The position numbers and the translations under genes were made by a program. A stretch of 7,304 nt of DNA from the NCBI GenBank assembly GCA_949516455.1, contig CATILC010000264.1:1-7304 (forward strand), in the 5' to 3' direction. The DNA comes from Flavobacteriia bacterium (GTDB lineage: Bacteria; Bacteroidota; Bacteroidia; Flavobacteriales; Schleiferiaceae). This document shows, piece after piece, positions 1 through 6,530 of the stretch (its first letter is position 1; every line of letters starts with the position of its first letter). The notes beneath the pieces were generated by a model, which saw only the letters and a list, made by a program, of their open reading frames with translations, was not told the DNA's origin and searched no databases.

Positions 1-686
1 ATCTTGAGCCGAGCCGAAACCACTGCAGTGGCCTGTTGCCGCTTGAGCATGGATCCGGCGATCTCCTCTGCGTAGGCGAGGTATCCGATACGGGCTTCCA
101 TTACATCAATACCCGCAATGGACAGGCGTTCATCGAGTTCGCGCTCAAGTACATGGTTCACTTCCTCCACCCCAGACCGAAGGGTGATCTGCTCTTGATC
201 GTCATCAAAATCGTCATAGGGATAGTGGCCAGCCATTTTACGAACGGCGGCATCGGTCTGAACGCGAACGAAATGCTCGTAATCATCCACCTCAAAGGCG
301 GCTTTGAAGGTGTCTTTCACACGCCAGACCAAGATCACACTGATCATGATCGGGTTGCCGAGTTTATCGTTCACTTTCACCCGCTCGCTGTCGAAATTGC
401 GGGCTTTCAGACTGACCTTCTTTTTCCTCAGGAAGGGATTGAGCCAGAAGAATCCATTCTTTCTCAGTGTGCCTGTGTAGGTTCCAAAGAGGGTGAGTAC
501 GCGGCTCATGTTGGGATCGATGATCGAAAACCCGGGAAGATGGCCCAGCCAAAGGACTCCAGCCGCGATCGTCCAAAGACTGCCTTGGGTCAGCAGGAAG
601 ATGGTGAGTCCGATCAGCGAAAAGTTCAACAAAAGATGTAGGTATCCGTTGCCTCCGTTTACTTCTTTTTCCAGTGATTGCTCCAT
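1..686 (-). CDS. SPFH/band-7 domain membrane protein (5' part; 3' end beyond the left edge)
   Basis: This reading frame opens with ATG at 686 and stays open through base 3, giving 228 residues before the window edge, so the C-terminus is missing. An in-frame TAG lies ten codons upstream and no other start lies between, which fixes the ATG. Residues 15-33 and 36-56 form two hydrophobic segments at the N-terminus. After them comes an SPFH/prohibitin-homology domain (about 58-210), with stretches such as NFDSERVKVNDKLGNPI (97-113), VILVWRVKD and DAAVRKMAG (145-153), then ARIGYLAYAEEIAG and MLKRQQATAVVSARLK at the edge. The latter is the usual entry to the C-terminal coiled region of Bacteroidota SPFH proteins, which are about 280-300 residues long (from memory), so perhaps 50-70 residues are lost. 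SPFH proteins form membrane-bound oligomers that organise membrane microdomains or membrane proteases; the specific role here is not known. The gene is transcribed divergently from the YceI lipoprotein gene. Confidence 0.93.
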   Translation of the reverse strand, partial: MEQSLEKEVNGGNGYLHLLLNFSLIGLTIFLLTQGSLWTIAAGVLWLGHLPGFSIIDPNMSRVLTLFGTYTGTLRKNGFFWLNPFLRKKKVSLKARNFDSERVKVNDKLGNPIMISVILVWRVKDTFKAAFEVDDYEHFVRVQTDAAVRKMAGHYPYDDFDDDQEQITLRSGVEEVNHVLERELDERLSIAGIDVMEARIGYLAYAEEIAGSMLKRQQATAVVSARLK

Positions 687-820
687 TATACTTTCAAATT
701 GTGTCCTTTCAGCCTATGAATTTAGTCTAGAAAAGGCGGTGTGCACAATGAGAAAAAACTGCTGCGAACATTTGCAGATCATTGCTTGTTCATGGACTCG
801 AAACTTAAACAAACACAGAA
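687..820. promoter_or_regulatory. Divergent intergenic region between SPFH and YceI genes
   Basis: This 134-base, fairly AT-rich gap separates two divergent start codons and must hold the promoters of both genes. I looked on both strands for the Bacteroidota form (TTTG or TTG, about 19 bases, TAnnTTTG) and found no good match, so no promoter boxes are called. A short open frame from the ATG at 748 runs into the YceI gene in another frame and is not considered a gene. Confidence 0.4.
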
Positions 821-1504
821 ATGAAAAGAGTATTGATTCTCTTCGCTGCATCCACTTTCATGGTGGCTTGTGGCGGAGGTTCCCAGCAAGAGGCTGTTGA
901 AACCACTGAAGAGCAGGATCTTCCTGTTGTCGAGGCTTCTGTTATTTATGAGGTAGAGGAAGGAAGCACGATGAACTGGCGCGGGTTCAAAACGCATGTT
1001 CCATGGGATCACACTGGCATGATAAAGATCGCTGGGGGTGAGATCAATATGGAAGGTGAGAATATGGTCGCCGGTAGTTTTCACGTAGACATGAACAGCA
1101 TTGCGCTTACAGGTTCGCTCAAAGACAACGAGGAGAAATCCAAGAGGCTCATCGGTCACTTGAGGAGCGACGACTTCTTTGCTGTAGATTCCTTCCCCAC
1201 TACCACATTCGATATCACACGTGTCGTGGCGATGGAAGGTGATTCGGTGAAGGCGACGCACATGATCAGCGGAAACCTGACCATACGGGGCATCACAAAG
1301 AACATTTCTTTTCCTGCTATGGTCATGATGCACGACCAAAAACTGCACATCAAAGCAGAGACCTTTACCATCGATCGGACCGAGTGGAATGTGATGTACG
1401 ACAGCGAGAGCTGGATCGGAGAGATCACAGAGGCCACCAAAGAAAAGCTCATCGATCACAATATAGAGCTCGACTTCGATCTGATGGCGCAGTTGCAGTC
1501 CTGA
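821..1504 (+). CDS. YceI-family lipoprotein
   Basis: The 227-residue product begins with a lipoprotein signal peptide: a basic start (MKR), a hydrophobic core, and a lipobox ending FMVAC with the acylated cysteine at residue 17, followed by GGGSQQE and an acidic linker to about residue 38. No clear Bacteroidota surface-export signal of the K-D/E-E type follows the cysteine, so the periplasmic face of the outer membrane is the more likely location. Residues 40-225 match the YceI beta-barrel fold: MNWRGFKTH (51-59), HTGMIKIAGGEI (64-75), a GSFHVDMNSI strand (85-94), HLRSDDFFAVDSFPTTTF (113-130), GNLTIRGITKNISFPA (151-166) and FTIDRTEWNVMY (182-193). YceI-fold proteins are lipocalin-like and several bind polyisoprenoid or other amphiphilic ligands; the ligand here is unknown. 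The ATG at 821 is the only start that places the signal peptide at the N-terminus. The gene appears to be a single transcription unit, closed by the hairpin downstream. Confidence 0.95.
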   Translation: MKRVLILFAASTFMVACGGGSQQEAVETTEEQDLPVVEASVIYEVEEGSTMNWRGFKTHVPWDHTGMIKIAGGEINMEGENMVAGSFHVDMNSIALTGSLKDNEEKSKRLIGHLRSDDFFAVDSFPTTTFDITRVVAMEGDSVKATHMISGNLTIRGITKNISFPAMVMMHDQKLHIKAETFTIDRTEWNVMYDSESWIGEITEATKEKLIDHNIELDFDLMAQLQS

Positions 1505-1525
1505 AGGCTGTTAATTTCAGTCCAA

Positions 1526-1551
1526 AAAAAGGCCGCTTGTGCGGCCTTTTT
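1526..1551. terminator. Bidirectional intrinsic terminator between convergent genes
   Basis: The stem GGCCGC (1531-1536) pairs with GCGGCC (1541-1546) around the loop TTGT. An A-tract on the left and a T-tract on the right extend the pairing to 11 base pairs. Because of the flanking A/T symmetry the RNA from either strand ends in a GC-rich hairpin followed by U residues. It lies 21 bases after the YceI stop codon (plus strand) and 19 bases after the hbd stop codon (minus strand), so it can end both the YceI transcript and the four-gene minus-strand operon. Confidence 0.9.
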
Positions 1552-1570
1552 CATGCGATGATCTTCGAGT

Positions 1571-2458
1571 TCATGCGAACTGACGGCTCACTTTGGCGGC
1601 CTTGGGTCCTTCGCTGTAGTCATAGAATCCTTCGCCAGATTTCACGCCCATCTTGCCAGCGGCCACCATATTGACCAGCAGTGCTGAGGGGGCATATTTT
1701 GGATTTCCAAAGCCGTCGTGCAGGACGCGGAGAATGCTCAGGCACACGTCCAAACCAATAAAGTCGGCCAGCTGCAACGGACCCATGGGGTGAGCCATGC
1801 CCAGCTTCATGATGGTGTCGATCTCTTCCACTCCACCTACGCCTTCGTGCAAACTGCATATCGCTTCATTGATCATCGGCATCAGAATGCGGTTGGCTAC
1901 AAATCCGGGGTAGTCGTTGCAGGCCACGGGGATCTTGCCCAGCGATGTACTCAGATCCACAACGGCCTTGGTCACTTCCTCTTCCGTGGAGTAGCCATTG
2001 ATGATCTCCACCAGCTTCATGATGGGCACAGGATTCATGAAATGCATACCGATCACCCTGCCGGGCCTCTTGGTTGCTGCTGCGATCCGGGTGATGCTGA
2101 TGCTCGAGGTGTTGGTGGCCAGAATGCAGGCCGTAGGCGCATGGGCATCGATCTCCTGGAAGATCTTGAGCTTCAGATCCACATTCTCCGTGGCTGCTTC
2201 CACAACCAGATCGGCCACGGCCACGCCTTTGGGAAGATCTGTGCATGAATGAATGCGCCTCATGGTGGCATCCACTGTGGCCTGATCGATCTTTTCCTTG
2301 GCGAGCATTCGGTCCAGGTTCTTCTTGATGGTCGACATTCCGCGGTCGATCGCCTCCTGAGAGATGTCGATCAATTGCACCTCGAATCCATTTTGGGCAA
2401 AGACGTGAGCAATTCCATTTCCCATGGTTCCCGCTCCGATCACACTGATGTTCTTCAT
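1571..2458 (-). CDS. hbd: 3-hydroxybutyryl-CoA dehydrogenase (3-hydroxyacyl-CoA dehydrogenase family)
   Basis: The 295-residue protein is of full family length. It catalyses NAD(P)-dependent interconversion of 3-hydroxybutyryl-CoA (or short-chain 3-hydroxyacyl-CoA) and the 3-keto form, a cytoplasmic step of fatty-acid breakdown or butyrate-type metabolism. The N-terminal Rossmann domain starts with ISVIGAGTMGNGIA (GxGxxG, glycines 8, 10 and 13) and has Asp31 at the end of strand 2, which favours NAD. The catalytic residues are all in place: Ser118 in NTSS, His139 in GMHFMNPVP, Glu151 in LVEII and Asn189 in PGFVANRIL. Their spacing is the same as in the human mitochondrial enzyme (all shifted by 19). 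The C-terminal helical domain (about 185-285) includes MGPLQLADFIGLD and the ending KSGEGFYDY. The start ATG lies 11 bases after the stop of the sugar-transferase gene, so it is the last gene of the operon, and it is followed by the bidirectional terminator. The physiological direction (beta-oxidation or butanoate route) cannot be told from this window. Confidence 0.95.
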   Translation of the reverse strand: MKNISVIGAGTMGNGIAHVFAQNGFEVQLIDISQEAIDRGMSTIKKNLDRMLAKEKIDQATVDATMRRIHSCTDLPKGVAVADLVVEAATENVDLKLKIFQEIDAHAPTACILATNTSSISITRIAAATKRPGRVIGMHFMNPVPIMKLVEIINGYSTEEEVTKAVVDLSTSLGKIPVACNDYPGFVANRILMPMINEAICSLHEGVGGVEEIDTIMKLGMAHPMGPLQLADFIGLDVCLSILRVLHDGFGNPKYAPSALLVNMVAAGKMGVKSGEGFYDYSEGPKAAKVSRQFA

Positions 2459-2469
2459 TTTATTTGGGG

Positions 2470-3894
2470 TTATTTTCCTCTTCCCTGCAATACGATCAGG
2501 ACGGTATAGATCAAGACCTTGAGATCGTTCAGGAAATTCATGTTCTCAATATAGATGATATCGTACTTCACACGCTGCACCATCTCTTCTACATTTTCAG
2601 CGTATCCGAATTTGACCATTCCCCAGGAAGTGATGCCCGGTCGTACTTTTTGCAGATGGACGAAATGGGGGGCGGATTCCTTGATGCGCTCAATATAGTA
2701 GGCGCGTTCCGGCCTTGGGCCGACGACGGACATATCGCCCGCCAGGACATTGAAGATCTGTGGCAGTTCGTCTAAACGGTATTTGCGCATCAGCCGGCCC
2801 CAACCAGTGATGCGGCTGTCGTTCTCTGAGGAAAGCTGAGGTCCATTCGCCTCCGCATTGGCGATCATGCTGCGAAATTTGATGATGCGGAACAAGCGGC
2901 CGTTCAGCCCAATGCGCTCCTGAAGATAAAAAATGGGACCCGGTGAACTGATCCGAACCATCAGCGCGCAGAGCAGCATGAGCGGACTGAGCACGACCAT
3001 GGCCAAAAGCGCAAAGAGCAGATCGAAGATCCTCTTGGCCAGCCGCTGTCCGACCGACATGAGTTCTTGCTCGATCTCCACCAGTGGTGCGCCGTAGGAT
3101 TGCAGCCGGACCTGACCGGACAGAATGTCGTAGGTGTCCGGGATCACGTGGATCCGCAACTGCTCATGGGCCCGAAGTTCGTTGAGGATTCGTTCGAGTT
3201 TATCGTGTTCTTTGGTCTCAACGGCAATGATCACCTCCTCGATGCCGTGTTTGGGAATCAAGGTATTCAGTTCGGGGTATTCGCCCAAATGCTCGAGATC
3301 CTGCTCCATCAGAAAGCGCACATTGTTGTTGACGCTTACAAATCCGACGAACTGAAATCCGGGCGATTTCTTTTGGGTGCGCAGCTCCTGATAGAGTTCG
3401 ACCGCCTTCTCATTCGATCCAACGATCAGGGTCGGAAAACCGATGATCCGGTTCTTGATCCTGTAGGCGGCAAAGCTGGTGATCAGGGTTCTGCCCAGTG
3501 CTGTCCCAATGAAGTGCAAGCCGAAGTAGACCAGAAAGGATTGGTAGTAGTCGCGGTAGTCCTGCACAAAGTCATCGAGGATCAGGGCGAAGAAAATGAT
3601 GATCGACCCACTGAGTGCCCCGGTGAAGGTACTTGTCAGGTCCTTGATGCGGGATCGTCGGTAGGGGTCTTTGTAAAACTCAGTGATGTAGTAGAGCAGA
3701 CTCCAAAAGCAAACTACCCAGACACTTCCTGTCAAATAGCGCGGATCGCGGGATACTTCCAACAGACTGCTGGCCTGTCCTGACTCAATGTAGAGTTTGC
3801 GGAAGACGAACAGACCCGTATAGGCCCACCACGCAAAAAGCGCGTCTGAAAGTACATACTTGGCCCGTTGCCTGCCTGTGCTCTTTGTTTTCAG
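2470..3894 (-). CDS. Polyprenyl-phosphate sugar-1-phosphate transferase (exopolysaccharide initiating glycosyltransferase), likely CTG start
   Basis: This membrane enzyme transfers a sugar-1-phosphate from a nucleotide sugar to undecaprenyl phosphate, the first step of exopolysaccharide, capsule or O-antigen synthesis. From CTG 3894 the product has 474 residues. Predicted membrane helices lie near 14-33, 53-70, 93-107 and 117-135. A Rossmann-like central domain (about 150-265, beginning GFPTLIVGSNEKAVEL) follows. The C-terminal bacterial sugar-transferase domain starts at KRIFDLLFALL with a hydrophobic segment (about 287-315) and continues with SPGPIFYLQERIGLNG (317-332), IKFRSM, the catalytic-type DELPQIFNVLAGDMSVVGPRPE (375-396) with Asp375-Glu376, and VRPGITSWGMVKFG. 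The first conventional start, TTG at 3762, would give 430 residues and lose the first helix. The 44 upstream codons read as a typical basic N-terminus (KTKSTGRQRAKYVLSDALF) but hold no ATG, GTG or TTG. The CTG at 3894 overlaps the lipoprotein stop as CTGA. The sugar specificity cannot be read from the sequence. The family call is secure; the start is an inference. Confidence 0.93.
   Translation of the reverse strand: MKTKSTGRQRAKYVLSDALFAWWAYTGLFVFRKLYIESGQASSLLEVSRDPRYLTGSVWVVCFWSLLYYITEFYKDPYRRSRIKDLTSTFTGALSGSIIIFFALILDDFVQDYRDYYQSFLVYFGLHFIGTALGRTLITSFAAYRIKNRIIGFPTLIVGSNEKAVELYQELRTQKKSPGFQFVGFVSVNNNVRFLMEQDLEHLGEYPELNTLIPKHGIEEVIIAVETKEHDKLERILNELRAHEQLRIHVIPDTYDILSGQVRLQSYGAPLVEIEQELMSVGQRLAKRIFDLLFALLAMVVLSPLMLLCALMVRISSPGPIFYLQERIGLNGRLFRIIKFRSMIANAEANGPQLSSENDSRITGWGRLMRKYRLDELPQIFNVLAGDMSVVGPRPERAYYIERIKESAPHFVHLQKVRPGITSWGMVKFGYAENVEEMVQRVKYDIIYIENMNFLNDLKVLIYTVLIVLQGRGK
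3891..3894 (-). other. CTGA stop/start overlap, lipoprotein to sugar transferase
   Basis: On the minus strand the lipoprotein stop TGA (3893-3891) overlaps a CTG (3894-3892) that is in frame with the glycosyltransferase. It copies the spacing of the ATGA at 4784-4781, which supports initiation by translational coupling at a non-standard codon. A single-base sequence error or recent mutation of an ATG, GTG or TTG is the alternative. Confidence 0.55.
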
Positions 3895-4784
3895 TACAGC
3901 AGCTTGATGTTGTCCAGAAACAAAGTTTTCTCTCCTTGTCCTTCGTAGTTGATCGCTCCGATGAAGACCTTATGTCCCAATACATTCGGATAGCCGTTCA
4001 CTTCTGAGTAGAGGTTGATGTAGATCTTGTTCCATTCGTCACTCGGATTGATGGTGGCCGTGACGGCCTGGATCGTCCCCTGGCTCGCACTGTTGACATA
4101 CATTCCTGCAACAAAGGCCACATCGCTCTTGTAGTTGATCTCCAAAAAGACCGGCGCTCCTTTGGGAAGATTGCTGAACTCCTTCTCTGTACGCACCTCG
4201 AAGATGGTATTTCGGTCGCCGAGATAGGCCACTCCACTGTAGTCATTCGGCTCGTCGTTCCAGTGGAAGAGGTGGCTGCTGTCGTTGGTCCGGTAGAGCA
4301 GAGTGTCGGCATTCGGACTTTTTTCCATGGACAATCCCACGCCGTCAAAATCTTCCAGCACTTCCACCTCACTGAAGGCTCTGTAGGAGACCGAGGGTGG
4401 TCCGCCCTGCGGATCCTGGATCGAATGGGTGTCCAATGGTGTCAGATCGAGCTGGGTCTCGAACACTTCATAAAAGGGATAGGCGAGTCGGGTGGCGCTG
4501 GTTCCATTCTCGTTGATGCCTGCCTGGATGCGGATATCTGTGCTTCCCGATGCCAATACGGGGAAGATGGCGGGCAGCTCAAATACGCCTGCGTAGGCGC
4601 CGTCCACCTGAACCCAAACCGTGGTGATCTTGTGGGCTGCACTGCCCTCGGTATTCAGATCGGTCTGAAGATCCACCTGGTCGATCTTCACATAGGCGGG
4701 CAGCTGTGCACGATGGCTTTCCTTATTGCAAGAGGAAGCGAGACATAGCCCAAAAAGAAGGAGGGACGGTCCGAGTGATCTCAT
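3891..4784 (-). CDS. Hypothetical lipoprotein of a glycan-linked operon
   Basis: I do not know a named family for this 297-residue protein, although it resembles uncharacterised Bacteroidota lipoproteins. It starts with a type II signal peptide: MRSLGPSLLLFGLCLASSC with the cysteine at residue 19, followed by NKES. The mature part seems to hold two beta-rich regions. Residues about 29-120 begin PAYVKIDQVDLQTD and contain HKITTVWVQVDGAYAGVFELPAIFPV, which looks like an Ig/PEGA-type surface module. Residues about 138-297 begin VEVLEDFDG and end KTLFLDNIKLLY, a pattern common in jelly-roll carbohydrate-binding-like domains (an inference from the look of the strands, not a domain hit). There are no membrane helices beyond the signal peptide and no enzyme motif that I recognise. 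The start ATG overlaps the stop of the upstream oxidoreductase gene as ATGA, and its own stop overlaps the probable start of the sugar transferase. It is therefore made together with a polysaccharide-initiating enzyme and may act in surface-glycan assembly, anchoring or sensing. That role is a guess from position only. Confidence 0.85.
   Translation of the reverse strand: MRSLGPSLLLFGLCLASSCNKESHRAQLPAYVKIDQVDLQTDLNTEGSAAHKITTVWVQVDGAYAGVFELPAIFPVLASGSTDIRIQAGINENGTSATRLAYPFYEVFETQLDLTPLDTHSIQDPQGGPPSVSYRAFSEVEVLEDFDGVGLSMEKSPNADTLLYRTNDSSHLFHWNDEPNDYSGVAYLGDRNTIFEVRTEKEFSNLPKGAPVFLEINYKSDVAFVAGMYVNSASQGTIQAVTATINPSDEWNKIYINLYSEVNGYPNVLGHKVFIGAINYEGQGEKTLFLDNIKLLY
4781..4784 (-). other. ATGA stop/start overlap, oxidoreductase to lipoprotein
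   Basis: The oxidoreductase stop TGA (4783-4781) and the lipoprotein start ATG (4784-4782) share two bases on the minus strand, a classic sign of translational coupling within one mRNA. Confidence 0.85.
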
Positions 4785-5767
4785 CCAATGGGGGCGGTCG
4801 GTTGTTGGCTCATCTTTTCAAGGATGGCGGTGGCCACACGAAGGGCCTCGTATCCATCCCGAAGCGTAACGACAGGATCTTGCTTTTTATTGATGGCTTC
4901 TGCCAAAGATTTCAACTCCTCTTGTATTGCATTGGATTCCAGTACCTCAGGCTGCTCAAACAAGATCTGTTTCTTTCTGCCATCGCCCAGATCCAGCGAA
5001 AGGGCATAGGGATCTTCGCCCGAATGTTCCTGCATGCGTACCCGTTCAGACTGCTTCTCAAGAAAGTCTACGGTGATGTAGGCATCGCGTTGAAAAAAGC
5101 GTGCTTTCCGCATATTCTTCATGCTGATCCGGCTCGCCGTCAGATTGGCCACACAGCCATTTTCAAATTCGATTCGGGCATTGGCGATATCCGGTGTGTC
5201 GCTCACCACGGCCACTCCGCTCGCATGGATATTTGAAACCTTCGATTTCACGCTGTGGAGGACCACATCAATGTCGTGGATCATCAGGTCGAGGACCACG
5301 GGCACATCCGTTCCTCTCGGGTTGAATTGAGCCAGGCGATGGGCTTCTATGAACAGGGGTCGATCCAGGTCCGATTCGATCGCCCGAAAAGCGGGGTTGA
5401 ACCGTTCCACATGTCCCACTTGCACTCGGCTTTGGCCCGCGCGCTCCTGCTCCAAAAGTCGTTCCGCCTCTTCCAGCGTGTGGGTCACTGGCTTTTCAAT
5501 GAACAGGTGTTTGCCTTTTTGCAAAACCGTCTGCGCACATTCGAAATGGGAGAGTGTGGGCGTGACAATGTCCACCACATCCGATGCGTCTACAAGATCA
5601 TCGAGTTTCTCCCAGGCTTTTATCCCCTTTTCCTGGCTCACCGTTTCGGCAAGTTTGGGGTCTGGATCGTAAAAACCGACGAGTTCGTAGGATGCAGGCA
5701 ATTGCTGCAGGCAATTCAAATGGATCTTTCCCAGATGGCCGGCTCCTAAAACACCAATGCGCAACAT
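4781..5767 (-). CDS. Gfo/Idh/MocA-family NAD(P)-dependent oxidoreductase, probably acting on a sugar nucleotide
   Basis: The 328-residue protein has the normal length and two-domain build of the family. The N-terminal Rossmann domain (about 1-120) starts LRIGVLGAGHLGKIH with GxGxxG at residues 8-13 and carries the family EKP motif at 91-93 (FIEKPVTHT), whose lysine is usually the catalytic or substrate-binding residue. The C-terminal alpha/beta domain follows from about 125, with the DLMIHDIDVV motif (160-169) supplying the Asp and His that take part in hydride transfer. VGHVERFNPAF (117-127) together with DLMIHDID resembles the branch that includes UDP-N-acetylglucosamine 3-dehydrogenases (GnnA type), so a UDP-sugar substrate is plausible but unproven. 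No aminotransferase or acetyltransferase partner is next to it in the window. The start ATG at 5767 lies directly before the GxGxxG strand and leaves no room for a later one. It is the first gene of the minus-strand operon, with a putative promoter just upstream. Confidence 0.92.
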   Translation of the reverse strand: MLRIGVLGAGHLGKIHLNCLQQLPASYELVGFYDPDPKLAETVSQEKGIKAWEKLDDLVDASDVVDIVTPTLSHFECAQTVLQKGKHLFIEKPVTHTLEEAERLLEQERAGQSRVQVGHVERFNPAFRAIESDLDRPLFIEAHRLAQFNPRGTDVPVVLDLMIHDIDVVLHSVKSKVSNIHASGVAVVSDTPDIANARIEFENGCVANLTASRISMKNMRKARFFQRDAYITVDFLEKQSERVRMQEHSGEDPYALSLDLGDGRKKQILFEQPEVLESNAIQEELKSLAEAINKKQDPVVTLRDGYEALRVATAILEKMSQQPTAPIG

Positions 5768-5791
5768 ATGGAAATGGGGTAATTATTTGTG

Positions 5792-5820
5792 CGAAAGTAA
5801 GGCAGTTGGAAGGAACAAAA
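5792..5820 (-). promoter_or_regulatory. Putative Bacteroidota-type promoter for the glycan operon
   Basis: Read on the minus strand, TACTTTCG (5799-5792) matches TAnnTTTG at all but one fixed base, and TTTTG (5820-5816) lies 16 bases upstream. The spacer is slightly short of the usual range for this phylum. Transcription would begin near 5785 and give a leader of about 18 bases before the oxidoreductase ATG. The assignment rests on consensus matching only. Confidence 0.4.
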
Positions 5821-5823
5821 CAC

Positions 5824-5855
5824 TTGCGGTCGAGGTGTGAGGCGCCGTACTTTTA
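5824..5855 (+). promoter_or_regulatory. Weak candidate promoter for pcm
   Basis: TACTTTTA (5848-5855) matches TAnnTTTG except for its last base, with TTG (5824-5826) 21 bases upstream. It lies so close to the GTG at 5863 that the mRNA would have almost no leader, so either the transcript is nearly leaderless or the true promoter is elsewhere in the 95-base gap. Confidence 0.25.
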
Positions 5856-5862
5856 GGATCAC

Positions 5863-6510
5863 GTGAACGACTCCTTTCGACATCAGGGAATGCGCCGCCA
5901 ACTCATCGAGGAATTGCGGTCCAAAGGCATATCCGATGAGCGTGTTCTGGCTGCAATGAATCGGGTGCCCCGCCACCTGTTTCTGGATTCTTCCTTCGAG
6001 TCATTTTCCTACCAAGACAAGGCTTTTCCCATAGGTTCGGGCCAGACCATATCCCAGCCGTATACCGTCGCATTCCAAACCGAGCAACTCGCCCTTGAGA
6101 AGGAAATGAAGATCCTGGAAGTGGGAACGGGGAGTGGATATCAGGCCGCAGTCCTATTGGAGATGGGCTGCTCGGTCTATTCGGTCGAGCGGCAGATCGA
6201 TCTGTTCAAAACGACCAAAAAGCTGCTCGAACGGCTTCAATACCGTCCGGTGATCAGTTATGGAGATGGCTACAAAGGGATGGCGGCTTACGCGCCTTTC
6301 GATCGCATCATCGTTACGGCTGCCGCGAAAGAAGTGCCGCAGGGACTGCTCAGTCAGCTCAAGGTTGGCGGACACATGCTGATCCCAGTCGGACCCGAAG
6401 GCGAGGAGCAGCGAATGCTTCAATTGTCAAGAACGAAGCAATCGACCATTGTCCAAAAGGATCTGGGGGCCTTTCGCTTCGTCCCTATGCTGCAGGACAA
6501 GCAGCACTAA
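5863..6510 (+). CDS. pcm: Protein-L-isoaspartate O-methyltransferase
   Basis: This cytosolic repair enzyme uses S-adenosylmethionine to methylate L-isoaspartyl (and D-aspartyl) residues that arise in ageing proteins, starting their return to L-aspartate. The 215-residue length is typical. The N-terminal part contains RVPRHLF (34-40) and the family signature GSGQTISQPYTVAFQTE (58-74). The Rossmann-like methyltransferase core has motif I, ILEVGTGSGYQAAVL (84-98), the acidic residue Glu109 after strand 2 (VYSVER), GDGYKG (134-139) and FDRIIVTAAA (146-155). The ending FGAF-like segment (LGAFRFVPML, 201-210) also fits. The start chosen is GTG at 5863, because the residues it adds before the ATG at 5890 (NDSFRHQGMRRQL) match the usual N-terminus of Bacteroidota relatives. 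An AGGA (5855-5858) lies just upstream, a little close for a ribosome-binding site. The gene is divergent from the glycan operon and convergent with pckA, whose stop codon is 20 bases away. Confidence 0.95.
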   Translation: MNDSFRHQGMRRQLIEELRSKGISDERVLAAMNRVPRHLFLDSSFESFSYQDKAFPIGSGQTISQPYTVAFQTEQLALEKEMKILEVGTGSGYQAAVLLEMGCSVYSVERQIDLFKTTKKLLERLQYRPVISYGDGYKGMAAYAPFDRIIVTAAAKEVPQGLLSQLKVGGHMLIPVGPEGEEQRMLQLSRTKQSTIVQKDLGAFRFVPMLQDKQH

Positions 6511-6530
6511 AAACAGTGCGTTCGGGTTCT

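Noticed and set aside
36..641. 201-codon open frame on the plus strand
   Set aside because: It lies wholly antisense to the SPFH gene and its product resembles nothing; the minus-strand frame is a clear family member.
748..900. Small cysteine-rich open frame starting with ATG at 748
   Set aside because: Most of it overlaps the YceI gene in another frame, and the Cys/His content disappears as a signal once the overlapping gene is considered.
1718..2248. 176-codon plus-strand open frame opposite hbd
   Set aside because: It is antisense to a gene with every catalytic residue intact, and its His/Gln-rich translation is typical of a reverse-frame artefact.
2459..2469. Shared ACCCCA word upstream of hbd and of the oxidoreductase start (5768-5787)
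   Set aside because: The match is six bases in AT-rich context and at different spacing from the start codons; chance is the simpler explanation.
3067..3783. 238-codon plus-strand open frame opposite the sugar transferase
   Set aside because: It is a shadow frame produced by codon bias, with low-complexity Asp/Gln/Val-rich content and no recognisable motif.
6504..6519. Short inverted repeat GCACT...AGTGC between pcm and pckA
   Set aside because: Only five base pairs, with no T-tract on either strand, so it is not a credible terminator.
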